NCBI GenBank assembly: GCA_005788585.1
Contig: SYBY01000094.1
Coordinates: 1-9,469 of the forward strand
Reading direction: 5' to 3'
Origin: Actinomycetota bacterium
GTDB lineage: Bacteria; Actinomycetota; Thermoleophilia; Solirubrobacterales; Solirubrobacteraceae
Length of the DNA: 9,469 bases
In this document: piece after piece, positions 1 to 7,500 of the stretch
Layout: every line of letters starts with the position of its first letter
How positions within the stretch are numbered: the stretch's first letter is position 1
Notes under the pieces: generated by a model
Database searches by the model: none
Told to the model about the DNA's origin: nothing
Seen by the model: only the letters and a program-made list of their open reading frames with translations
Program-made: the position numbers and the translations under genes

Positions 1-1571
1 CGATGGTCGACGGCGTCTTGCTGCTCGGCGACGCGTCGGAGGGCCCGCTGCCGCAGACGCGCTTCGTGCTGCGCCAGGCGCTCGAGGCCGAGCTGACGGT
101 GATCCTCTGCGTGAACAAGGTCGATCGCCCGGACGCCCGCGTGTCCGAGGTCATCGACGAGGTCTACGAGCTGTTCTTCGACCTCGGTGCGGAAGAGCAC
201 CACATCGACTTCCCGATCGTCTACTGCAACGCCAAGGCCGGCCACGCGTCGCTGGAGTACCCGCTCCCGGACGACGTCAAGGACCTCACGCCGCTGATGG
301 ACCTGCTGGTGTCGCACATCCCGGCACCGACGTACGAGCCCGATCATCCGCTGCAGGCGCTCGTCACGAACCTCGACGCGTCGCCGTACGTCGGCCGCCT
401 GGCGATCTGCCGGGTCCAGCAGGGGACGATCAAGCGCAACCAGACGATCTCCTGGTGTCGCGCCGACGGCAGCGTGCAGCGCGCCCAGCTCGGCGAGCTC
501 TACATCACCGAGGCCCTCGATCGCGTCGAGGCCGCCGAAGCCGGCCCGGGCGAGATCATCGCCGTCGCCGGCATCGCCGAGGTCACGATCGGCGAGACGC
601 TCGCCGATCTCGAGGACCCGCGCCCGCTGCCGGTCATCACGGTCGACGAGCCGTCGCTGAGCGCGATCATCGGCATCAACACGTCGCCGCTGGCCGGCAA
701 GGACGGCGACAAGCTCACGGCCCGCCAGGTCAAGGCCCGGCTCGAGCAGGAGCTCGTCGGCAACGTGTCGCTGCGGGTCAAGGACACCGAGCGCCCGGAC
801 GCCTGGGAAGTCCAGGGCCGCGGCGAGCTGCAGCTCGCGATCCACGTCGAGATGATTCGCCGCGAGGGCTTCGAGCTGACCGTCGGCCAGCCCCAGGTCC
901 TCACGCGCGAGATCGACGGCAAGACGCACGAGCCCGTCGAGCGCCTCGCCATCGACGTGCCCGAGGACTACGTCGGCGTCGTCACCCAGCTGCTCGCGCT
1001 GCGCAAGGGGCGCATGGAGCAGATGGTGAACCACGGCACGGGCTGGGTGCGGATGGAGTACCTCGTCCCCGCGCGTGGGCTCATCGGGTTCCGCACCGAG
1101 TTCCTCACCGAGACGCGCGGCACCGGCCTCATCCACCACGTCTTCGACCGCTGGGAGCCGTGGTTCGGCGAGCTGCGCTCGCGCCCGACCGGCGTCCTCG
1201 TGGCCGATCGTCAGGGCGTGACGGCGACCTTCGGCCTCATGAACCTGCAGGAGCGTGGCACGCTGTTCGTCGGCCCGGGCGAAGAGGTGTACGAGGGCAT
1301 GATCGTCGGCGAGAACGCCCGCGCCGACGACCTCGACGTCAACGCGGTGCGCGAGAAGCAGCTGAACAACATCCGCTCGTCGACCTCCGAGGTCCTCGTG
1401 CGGCTCGTGCCGCACCGCAACCTGTCGCTCGACCAGGCCATGGAGTTCCTGCTCGAGGACGAGTGCGTGGAGGTCACGCCGAACAAGGTCCGGCTGCGCA
1501 AGGTCATCCTCGACAAGAACGGCCGGGTCAAGGCGGCGCGGCGCGCGAAGGCAGGCGCCGCGCCCTCCTAG
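1..1571 (+). CDS. typA: Translational GTPase TypA/BipA, 5' end outside window
   Basis: Ribosome-binding GTPase of the EF-G/LepA superfamily; family members act in the cytoplasm in ribosome assembly and stress adaptation. About 522 residues are visible, against roughly 600-615 for the family. The P-loop and switch I (about 80-90 residues) therefore lie upstream of the window, and the in-frame ATG at 3 is internal, not the start. Counting from that ATG, the end of the G3 region is visible (GDASEGPLPQTRFVL, 9-23), then the G4 motif NKVD (38-41) and a G5-like NAK (76-78). An EF-Tu domain II-type barrel covers about 115-205. An EF-G domain III-like part covers about 218-302, including GRGELQLAIHVEMIRREG. 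A domain V-like part follows from about 312, then the BipA-specific C-terminal domain ending in a basic tail. The residue before the G3 Asp is Gly where Val is usual; the rest looks intact and functional. The stop is TAG at 1569-1571. It converges with the copper-protein gene 7 bases away, so there is no room for a separate terminator. Confidence 0.97.
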   Translation, partial: MVDGVLLLGDASEGPLPQTRFVLRQALEAELTVILCVNKVDRPDARVSEVIDEVYELFFDLGAEEHHIDFPIVYCNAKAGHASLEYPLPDDVKDLTPLMDLLVSHIPAPTYEPDHPLQALVTNLDASPYVGRLAICRVQQGTIKRNQTISWCRADGSVQRAQLGELYITEALDRVEAAEAGPGEIIAVAGIAEVTIGETLADLEDPRPLPVITVDEPSLSAIIGINTSPLAGKDGDKLTARQVKARLEQELVGNVSLRVKDTERPDAWEVQGRGELQLAIHVEMIRREGFELTVGQPQVLTREIDGKTHEPVERLAIDVPEDYVGVVTQLLALRKGRMEQMVNHGTGWVRMEYLVPARGLIGFRTEFLTETRGTGLIHHVFDRWEPWFGELRSRPTGVLVADRQGVTATFGLMNLQERGTLFVGPGEEVYEGMIVGENARADDLDVNAVREKQLNNIRSSTSEVLVRLVPHRNLSLDQAMEFLLEDECVEVTPNKVRLRKVILDKNGRVKAARRAKAGAAPS

Positions 1572-1578
1572 CTTCGGG

Positions 1579-1983
1579 TCAGGCGATCGCCTCGAGCAGG
1601 GCGTCGCAGGCGTCCTCGCAGCGTCGGCACGCCTCGGCGCAGACCCGGCAGTGCTCGTGCATCTCCGCGTGCGATTCGCACTCCTCCGCGCACGAGCGAC
1701 AGACCTGGCGGCACGCCTCGACGACCGCGCGCGTGACGTTCGCGTCGTACTCCGTCTGCCGGCTCACGACCCTGCCGGTCGTGATGCAGATGTCCGCGCA
1801 ATCCTGATCGAGCCGGATGCACTTCACCAGGTGCCCGGGGTCCTGCTCGCTCAGGCAATCGTCGGCGCACGCCGTGCACGCCTGCGCGCAGTCGTAGCAG
1901 GCTTCGATGCAGCGGATGAGCGCATCTGCGTCGACGCGGAAGTCGCGCGGGTAGGTCTCCAGCATGGGCTTTGCGTAGGACAT
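1579..1983 (-). CDS. Csp3-like four-helix-bundle copper-storage protein (DUF326)
   Basis: Small cysteine-rich protein of 134 residues matching the Csp/DUF326 copper-storage family, in which cysteines lining the core of a four-helix bundle hold many Cu(I) ions. I count 18 cysteines, at 25, 29, 32, 36, 39, 43, 55, 62, 66, 91, 95, 98, 102, 112, 115, 119, 122 and 126. They fall in CxxxCxxC-type helical spacing over four predicted helices. His105, His109 and His111 with Met108 lie near one end, as expected for copper entry in this family. There is no signal peptide (it begins MSYAKPML), so it is likely a cytosolic Csp3 type rather than an exported Csp1 type. The ATG at 1983 has a strong Shine-Dalgarno GGAGGA four bases upstream. 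The gene lies 53 bases after the methyltransferase on the same strand, and the two are probably cotranscribed. Copper as the metal is inferred from the family; the sequence itself shows only the cysteine pattern. Confidence 0.93.
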   Translation of the reverse strand: MSYAKPMLETYPRDFRVDADALIRCIEACYDCAQACTACADDCLSEQDPGHLVKCIRLDQDCADICITTGRVVSRQTEYDANVTRAVVEACRQVCRSCAEECESHAEMHEHCRVCAEACRRCEDACDALLEAIA

Positions 1984-1987
1984 GGCG

Positions 1988-1993
1988 TCCTCC
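1988..1993 (-). promoter_or_regulatory. Ribosome binding site of the Csp3-like gene
   Basis: On the minus strand GGAGGA is followed by CGCC and then the ATG at 1983. It is a near-perfect anti-16S match and fixes this start. It also shows that the downstream gene of the pair is translated independently rather than by coupling. Confidence 0.75.
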
Positions 1994-2036
1994 GTGGTTC
2001 GCTTGTGCTGAAGGAGCTACCCGCGCGACCGATGCG

Positions 2037-2795
2037 CTACGCCTGTTTCTCGGCGACGTACGCCACGTAGTGCAGCGGGTCACCGCCGACGGACAGGCGG
2101 TGCTGGTAGCGGTGCTCGACGAGCGTCTCGAGGCGGTCGCCGTCCTGCAGCTCGCGCAGCAGGCGGCTGAACCCGCTCTCGTCGGCGTGCGGCTGGGTGA
2201 AGCGCTCCTTGATGGTGAACGCGAGCAGCCCGCCGTCGGCGAGGTAGTCGAACGCCTGCGAGAACGCCTCCGGGGGCATGTCGCCGAAGCCCAGCGCGGC
2301 GACGCTGGTCAGGCAGGTGAAGCCGGCGCCTGACAGCGCCTCGTGGTCGGCGGCGGGCGGGTCGGTCAGGTCGACGACGCGGTAGTCGTCGTAGACCCCG
2401 GGACGGTCGCGCTCGGCCGCCTGCGCGGCCTCGGGCAGGATGTCGACGCCGACGATCGAGCCGGCGCCCATCTCGGCGAGTTCCGCGCCGACCATGCCGT
2501 TGCCGGCGCCGATGTCGAGCACCGCGAGATCCTCAGGCGACTGGCCCCGATCGGTCAGGATGTCCTGGAGCAGTGCGCGAACGGTCTCCGGAGACGTGCA
2601 CTGCAGCTCCTCGGCGAACAGCCGCTCGTAGAGCCCCGGCATCGAGAAGATCTCGGCGTAGTCGTGGAAGCGGAGCCGGCGCCGTCCCTCGGGAGTGATC
2701 ACCTCGCACCATTCGCCGTCCTGGTCGGGTCCGGCGCCGGAGGGCGTCGGGAGGTGCAACACGAGCTCCTGCTCGTGGGTGGGGCTGGTCGACAC
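2037..2795 (-). CDS. Class I SAM-dependent methyltransferase, METTL27-like, substrate unknown
   Basis: Predicted cytosolic methyltransferase of 252 residues. The start is GTG at 2795, preceded by AGGAG at seven bases. The reading frame stays open further upstream, but there it lacks a ribosome site and the protein character disappears. The Rossmann SAM-binding site is clear: motif I VLDIGAGNG (92-100), then VGVDI (115-119), whose Asp should bind the SAM ribose. A later DGGLLAFTIKE segment matches the usual post-motif III strand. The first 60 residues (with DYAEIFSMPGLYERLF) resemble the N-terminal cap of small-molecule methyltransferases. The motif I to GVYDDYRVVDL stretch recalls METTL27/WBSCR27-type proteins. 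The substrate cannot be told from the sequence. It is the first gene of a probable two-gene transcript with the Csp3-like copper protein. Its promoter should lie in the divergent region facing the HMG-CoA reductase gene. Confidence 0.9.
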   Translation of the reverse strand: MSTSPTHEQELVLHLPTPSGAGPDQDGEWCEVITPEGRRRLRFHDYAEIFSMPGLYERLFAEELQCTSPETVRALLQDILTDRGQSPEDLAVLDIGAGNGMVGAELAEMGAGSIVGVDILPEAAQAAERDRPGVYDDYRVVDLTDPPAADHEALSGAGFTCLTSVAALGFGDMPPEAFSQAFDYLADGGLLAFTIKERFTQPHADESGFSRLLRELQDGDRLETLVEHRYQHRLSVGGDPLHYVAYVAEKQA

Positions 2796-2802
2796 GGGTC
2801 GT

Positions 2803-2807
2803 CTCCT
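2803..2807 (-). promoter_or_regulatory. Ribosome binding site selecting the methyltransferase GTG start
   Basis: AGGAG on the minus strand sits seven bases before GTG at 2795. It favours a 252-residue protein over the much longer open frame reaching to 3134. Confidence 0.65.
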
Positions 2808-2957
2808 GAATCGGTGGGACGGACACGCCACGCACGCTTCGTCACCACCCGGAGCCGGGAGCGCGAAAGCGCAGGAATCCGACGCCTGGCCGGAAGCGGC
2901 ACGCCTCGTCCAGAGACGCGTGGCTCCGGCCGCGTGACGGCTCGGACTCCCCCACCA

Positions 2958-2994
2958 TAGGTCAGGCGCCCGCACGTTCATTACCCCGGACCTA
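2958..2994. repeat. Spaced inverted repeat TAGGTC / GACCTA, possible operator
   Basis: TAGGTC at 2958-2963 and its exact reverse complement GACCTA at 2989-2994 are 31 bases apart start to start, close to three helical turns. They lie in the AT-richer part of the divergent region. Six-base arms are short enough to occur by chance, so regulator binding is only a suggestion. Confidence 0.2.
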
Positions 2995-3132
2995 ATTCGT
3001 GGCAGAACGCACAAGTACCGGTTTCTCTCTAGGGTTGCCGACAGGGGGTAGGGAAATGGCCGAACGAGGCGCAGTACCGCAGGTCCCGGCGATGAGGCGC
3101 AAGCTGCTCCGTGCGGCCCGCACCTTCTGCGC

Positions 3133-3216
3133 ACGGGTCAGGTGCTCGGCGCCCCCGGCGACCCGATCCGCACGTGCGTCAACGCTCCCGAGGGCCCCAT
3201 CGAGATCGACCTCTGA
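3133..3216 (+). pseudogene. Coding-like remnant ending in TGA, product unknown
   Basis: Reading from 3133, the frame gives TGQVLGAPGDPIRTCVNAPE followed by GPIEIDL and a TGA at 3214-3216. Third positions are almost all G or C (about 24 of 26 codons from 3136), while second positions are mixed and AT-rich. This is the pattern of real genes in this genome and differs from neighbouring intergenic sequence. Upstream the frame loses this character and meets a TAG at 3049-3051. The only late starts, such as GTG at 3142, have no ribosome site. A second short coding-like stretch in another frame begins at ATG 3092 (MRRKLLRAARTFCA). A single frameshift near 3130 would join the two into a protein of about 40 residues. 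It could be the tail of a decayed gene, a tiny gene or chance. I do not recognise the sequence. Confidence 0.3.
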
Positions 3217-3276
3217 CCAGCGGCGGTGCGCCCGCCGGCCTGGTGAGCAGCGCTTCCTCCTGACCGGTAGGACAGA

Positions 3277-4458
3277 ATGGCGGCCATGTCACGTCCGCCT
3301 GTCCCGCGGTCTCGCGAGGATGACTACACCCGCGACGCCGCGGCCGCCCGCCGCGCGTTCGCCACCGAGCAGACCGGCGTCGCCCTCGACCACGTCGGCG
3401 CGTATTCCTTCGACCCGGCGGTCCTGCCGGGCAACGTCGAGCACTTCACCGGCGTCGCGCAGATCCCCATCGGGCTCGCCGGGCCGATGCTCGTCGACGG
3501 CGAGCACGCACAGGGCGAGTTCTACGTCCCCCTCGCCACCACCGAGGGCACGCTCGTCGCCTCCTACAACCGCGGGATGAAGCTGCTGCGCGCGGCCGGT
3601 GGCGTGAAGGTCACCGTGGTCGACGACGCGATGCAGCGCGCGCCGGTCTTCATCTTCGACAGCGCGCGGGAGGCGCGGGACTTCGCCACCTGGCTCGACC
3701 TGCACTTCGGCGAGATCAAGGCGGCGGCCGAGACAACGACGAGCACCGGCCGCCTGCGCGACGTCGAGCGCTACCTCGCCGGGCGCTTCTGCTTCACGCG
3801 CTTCAACTACACCACGGGCGACGCCGCGGGCCAGAACATGACCGGCAAGGCGACGCTCGCCGCCTGCGAGTGGATCCGCGCCCGCCACCCCGAGCTGCGC
3901 CACTACACGCTCGAGGCGAACCTCGCGACGGACAAGAAGCACTCGCACATCAACCTGCTGCGCACGCGTGGCAAGCGCGTCGTCGCCGAGGCCCTGATCC
4001 CCGACGCGGTGATGCGCGAGGTCATGCACGTCCCGACCGAGCGCGTGTACCGCGCCCGCCAGGTCTCGACCCTCGGCGGCCAGCTGTCCGGCCTGGCGAA
4101 CAACGGATCGCACTCCGCCAACGGAATCACGGCGCTGTTCATCGCGTGCGGCCAGGACGTGGCGAACGTCGCCGAGTCGCACGCCGCGATGGTCTACACC
4201 GAGCTGCGCGAGAACGGCGACTACTACTACTCGATCACCATGCCCGCGCTCATCGTCGCGACGTACGGCGGCGGCACCGGCCTGCCGACGCAGCGCGAGT
4301 GCCTGGAGCTGCTCGGCTGCTACGGGCAGGGCACGGTGCGCAAGTTCGCCGAGATCGTCGGCGCCACAGTGCTGTGCGGCGAGATCTCGCTGGGCGCCGC
4401 GATCGTGGCGGAGGAGTGGGTCTCCGCGCACGACGCGTTCGGGCGCAACCGGCCGTAG
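3277..4458 (+). CDS. Class I hydroxymethylglutaryl-CoA reductase
   Basis: Predicted to reduce HMG-CoA to mevalonate with NAD(P)H, the committed step of the mevalonate isoprenoid route. The protein has 393 residues, the length of a catalytic domain without membrane anchor, so it is cytosolic. Signatures in order: the HMG-CoA segment QIPIGLAGPM (62-71); TTEGTLVASYNRG with catalytic Glu90 (88-100); the cofactor motif GDAAGQNM (181-188); TDKK with the catalytic Lys at 220-221; GQD with catalytic Asp294; a GGGTGLPTQRECLELLG segment; and a C-terminal His385 in AHDAFGRNR that fits the catalytic His of class I enzymes. The residues after DKK are HSHIN, not the PAAIN usual in eukaryotic enzymes. The ATG at 3277 has a modest AGGA four bases upstream. 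An ATG at 3286 is an alternative that would remove three residues. No other mevalonate gene is visible. The gene converges on the RHS gene across 60 bases. Confidence 0.94.
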   Translation: MAAMSRPPVPRSREDDYTRDAAAARRAFATEQTGVALDHVGAYSFDPAVLPGNVEHFTGVAQIPIGLAGPMLVDGEHAQGEFYVPLATTEGTLVASYNRGMKLLRAAGGVKVTVVDDAMQRAPVFIFDSAREARDFATWLDLHFGEIKAAAETTTSTGRLRDVERYLAGRFCFTRFNYTTGDAAGQNMTGKATLAACEWIRARHPELRHYTLEANLATDKKHSHINLLRTRGKRVVAEALIPDAVMREVMHVPTERVYRARQVSTLGGQLSGLANNGSHSANGITALFIACGQDVANVAESHAAMVYTELRENGDYYYSITMPALIVATYGGGTGLPTQRECLELLGCYGQGTVRKFAEIVGATVLCGEISLGAAIVAEEWVSAHDAFGRNRP

Positions 4459-4473
4459 CCGGCTGCACCCGGC
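4458..4473 (+). terminator. Short GC hairpin after HMG-CoA reductase, weak terminator candidate
   Basis: GCCGG (4458-4462), loop CTGCAC, CCGGC (4469-4473) forms a five-base-pair stem starting at the last base of the stop codon. There is no T-run after it, so intrinsic termination is doubtful. Confidence 0.25.
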
Positions 4474-4502
4474 CCCATCAGGCGGCGCGGAGAACGAAAC
4501 TG

Positions 4503-4518
4503 CGCCCCCCCAAGGGCG
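4503..4518 (-). terminator. GC hairpin immediately after the RHS stop codon, terminator candidate
   Basis: Read on the minus strand, CGCCC (4518-4514), a six-base loop and GGGCG (4507-4503) begin at the first base after the TAA stop. They are followed by CAGTTTCGTT, a slightly T-rich stretch. It is the best terminator candidate for the RHS transcript but lacks a true T-tract. Confidence 0.35.
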
Positions 4519-7500
4519 TTACCACTTGGCGCACTGCTTCCAGGCCAGCTTGCCCTCGATCTTGCCACCGACCTTCGTCACGTTCTCCCACTGCGTGTAG
4601 CCGAAGTCCGGCGTGCCGGAGGTGTCGAGGCTGGCCTTCACCGGGCCGGCCTGCACCTTCGCGCCGCCCTTGACGTTGAAGCAGTCGAGGCTCATCTCGC
4701 CGCCGATCGTGCCGCCGAAGACGCCGACCTTGCCGGTCAGCTCCCCGACGATCGCGCCGCCGGTGTCCTGCGCCCCAGCCATGACGTCGACCTCGGCGCC
4801 GCCGCCGCCGCCCACGCCGAGCTCGGCGCACAGCGACCAGTTCGCCTTCTCCACCACGTTGTCGCGGCAGAGCTGGATGCCGCCGCCCGCACCGCCGAAG
4901 GCGGAGAAGGAGCCACACACCAGGCCGGACGGGTCGCGGTTCTGGATCGGGTTGGAACCGGCGTACGCGAACAGGTTGTCCGGGGACCCGGCGAAGTACG
5001 ACGGGTCGCGGAACACGAACCGGCCGGAGGCGGGCTCGTAGTCGCGCATGCCGAACCGGACGAGCTTCGTGAGCGGGTCCTCGACGCCTCCGGCGAAGCC
5101 GATGGGCAGCGAGAAGTCCGCCCCGTGCTCGACCGTCGACTGGCCGAACGCGTCGTAGGCGATCCGCTTGACGACGGTGCCGTCCTTGTCGACGACGACC
5201 CGCGGCGAGCCGACCTGGTCGGAGCCGACGTAGTACGTCTGGTCGCCGCGGCGCAGCGCGAACATCGCGTCGTGGTCGTCGTAGCTGACGCGGGTCAGCG
5301 TCCCGTCGGCGTCCTTCCAGGCGGTGACGCGGAACGGCTGCGCCGGGTCGCCGTAGAGGAAGGACTGGGTCTTGCCGTCGGCCGTCCGCGCGGTGCGGCG
5401 CCCGAGCGCGTCGTAGACGTACGTGACGGTCTTGCCGCCCACGGTCGCCGACAGCAGCTGCCCGTCACGGCTCCAGGTGAACGCGTCGCCACCGCGCTTG
5501 GTCATGAACCCGTCGGCGTCGAACTCGTACGCGACGCCGTTGCGGGTCTTCAGCTGGCCCCCGCCGTCGTACGTCGCGGCCTGCGCGGCGCCCCCGCCCG
5601 ACCTTGCGCTCGTGCGGTTGCCGTCGGCGTCGTAGACGTACTCCTCCACGACCGTCGCGCCCTCCTTGACGCGGCGCAGCTGGCCGCGCCCGTCGTACTC
5701 GTACGTGCGCGTCTTCGCCGCGCCGCCCTTCGGCGTCTCGGCGATCGACCCGATCCGCGAGCCCTTGTCGTAGGTCAGCGCCTGGGCGTAGACGTCGCCG
5801 CCGGCCACCTGCACCTTGCGGTTCTTGATGCGGGCGAGGGCGTCGTGGTCGATGTCGATCGCCAGCGGGCCGCCGGTGATCGCGTCGGCCGCGCCGCCCG
5901 GCCCGTTGCGGGTGAACGTGAACGGGCCGCGCTTCGTCAGCAGCCGGTCGGCGTCGAAGCCCATCTCGTCGGCGAACGACGAGCCGCCCACCGTGAGCTT
6001 CTCCTCGCTGGGCAGGAGCTTGTCGTCCCAGGTGTACGCGTACGTGCCGTCCGCCGCGCCGGTGAACGCCATGCTCGTCGGCAGCGCGCCGTCGTAGCCG
6101 AAGTCGATCGACTGCGACCCGCCGCCGCCGCTCAGCGTGCGGCTGATGACGTCGAACTGGTCGGCGCCCTCGACGTACGAGTAGCCCTTCGTGACCTGCG
6201 CGTTGCTCTCGCCCTTGAGCTGGCCGCCGTCGGTGTACGCGTACGACGTCGTCGCCCCCGTCGGCGAGGCGAGCGACTTCAGCTCGCGGTTGGCGAAGTA
6301 CTCACGCGAGTACGTCGTGGCCTGCCCGGCCGGCGTGTACGTCTTCTCCCGGCCCGTCTCCGTCCGGGTGAAGTCGTGCTTGCGGCCGTCGGGCGTCGTG
6401 AGCGTCCTGACGTTGCCGTCGAGGTCGTGCGTGTAGCGGTACGTCGTCTCGCCCGGCACGTCGTCGTCCAGGGTCACGCTCGTGATGCGGTCGGCGTCGT
6501 CGTACCCGTAGGTCAGCGTGTTGCCGAGCGCGTCCTTGCGGGTGTGCAGGCGCAGCTTCGCGTCGTAGGTGAACGTCAGCGACGTGTCGCCCTGGGTGAC
6601 GGTCTTCACGCCGCCGCGGTCGTCGTAGGCGACCTTGATCGGCGTGATGCCCTGCGCGGTGCGCGACTCGATGACGCGGCCGCGCCGGTCCATCACCGTC
6701 GACGAGGTCCGTGACTTCTTGGACTGGAACGACATCGTCTGGTCGTCGGGGTCGTCGGCCTCGCCCGTGTCGTACTCCCACGTGCCGTCCGGCCCGTTCA
6801 CGCGCAGGCTCTCGACGCTGAACGGGTTCTTCGGGTCCTTCAGGGACACGGTGCGCGTCCACGTCTCGATCCGCTTGCGCCCACCCGGCGTCGTGACGGT
6901 GCGCTCCTCAGGCACGATGACGCGCGCGCCCCACCGCGGGTCCGCCGCGTTGGTCTGCGTCGTCTTCGTCCCGTCCGGGTCCGTGCGCTCGATGCTGCCG
7001 TCCAGCAGCGTCTTGGAGATCGTCGTCAGGCCGCCCGGACGGACGATCCGCCGCTGGCGCTCGCCCGTCGGGAGCGTCTCCATGTGGTACGTCGTGGTGC
7101 GCCCGCCGGCGGTGACCTTCACGCTCGTGCTGCCCTCGCCCTCGGTGCGCTCCAGGGTCGTCGTCACGCCGTCGGGCGAGACATCCTTGGTCAACCGGCC
7201 CTTCGCGTCGTACGTGAACGCGCCCTTGCCGCCCGCAGGCCGCGTGAACGTCGCCAGCAGACCGCCGGGGTGGTAGGTCATCCTGGTGGCCTCGCCCGCG
7301 GGGTTCTTGACCTCCTCGAGCCAGCCGGCGCCGTCGAGCTTCAGCGTCGTGCGCTGCCCACCGGGGCCGACGATGGCCTCGGGCGCGCCGCCCGCGCCGC
7401 GCTCGATCCTCGTCGTGTTCCCGTTGCCGTCGACCATCCGCAGCAGGCCGCCGTCGCCGTACTCGAAGCGGCGGATCAGCGTGTTCGTCAGGCCGTTGCG

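Larger units (their letters stand above)
2796..3276. other. Divergent intergenic region between methyltransferase and HMG-CoA reductase
   Basis: These 481 bases contain no convincing complete gene. The part from about 2950 to 3060 is noticeably richer in A and T than the rest of the window, so the two divergent promoters most likely sit there. I do not see a -35/-10 pair good enough to mark on either strand. The region also holds a spaced inverted repeat (2958-2994) and a coding-like 3' fragment (3133-3216), each listed separately. No tRNA, riboswitch or other structured RNA was recognised. Confidence 0.6.

Noticed and set aside
1582..1591. Ten-base perfect palindrome GGCGATCGCC near the end of the copper-protein gene
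   Set aside because: It contains the HIP1 core known from cyanobacteria, but it occurs once here and is explained by codons for Glu-Ala-Ile-Ala. It has no loop to form a terminator.
455..1807. 450-codon plus-strand frame overlapping typA and running into the copper-protein gene
   Set aside because: Extremely Arg/Ala-rich, out of frame with typA, and it crosses two real genes. It is a GC artefact.
2796..3134. N-terminal extension of the methyltransferase frame up to 3134
   Set aside because: No ribosome site at 3134 and no methyltransferase-like sequence in the added 113 residues. GTG at 2795 has AGGAG at the right distance.
3289..4431. 380-codon open frame on the minus strand, antisense to HMG-CoA reductase
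   Set aside because: The composition is low-complexity Arg/Ala/Gly/Val, while the plus strand encodes all the HMG-CoA reductase motifs.
4799..4815. GCC-repeat tract in the RHS tail as a possible phase-variation repeat
   Set aside because: It encodes the penta-glycine run in frame. Units are three bases long, so slippage would not shift the frame, and such runs are ordinary in glycine-rich high-GC genes.
5125..6714. 529-codon open frame on the plus strand, antisense to the RHS gene
   Set aside because: The product is a monotonous R/V/A/L-rich chain with no domain, and it lies opposite clear YD repeats. It is a mirror frame caused by high GC.
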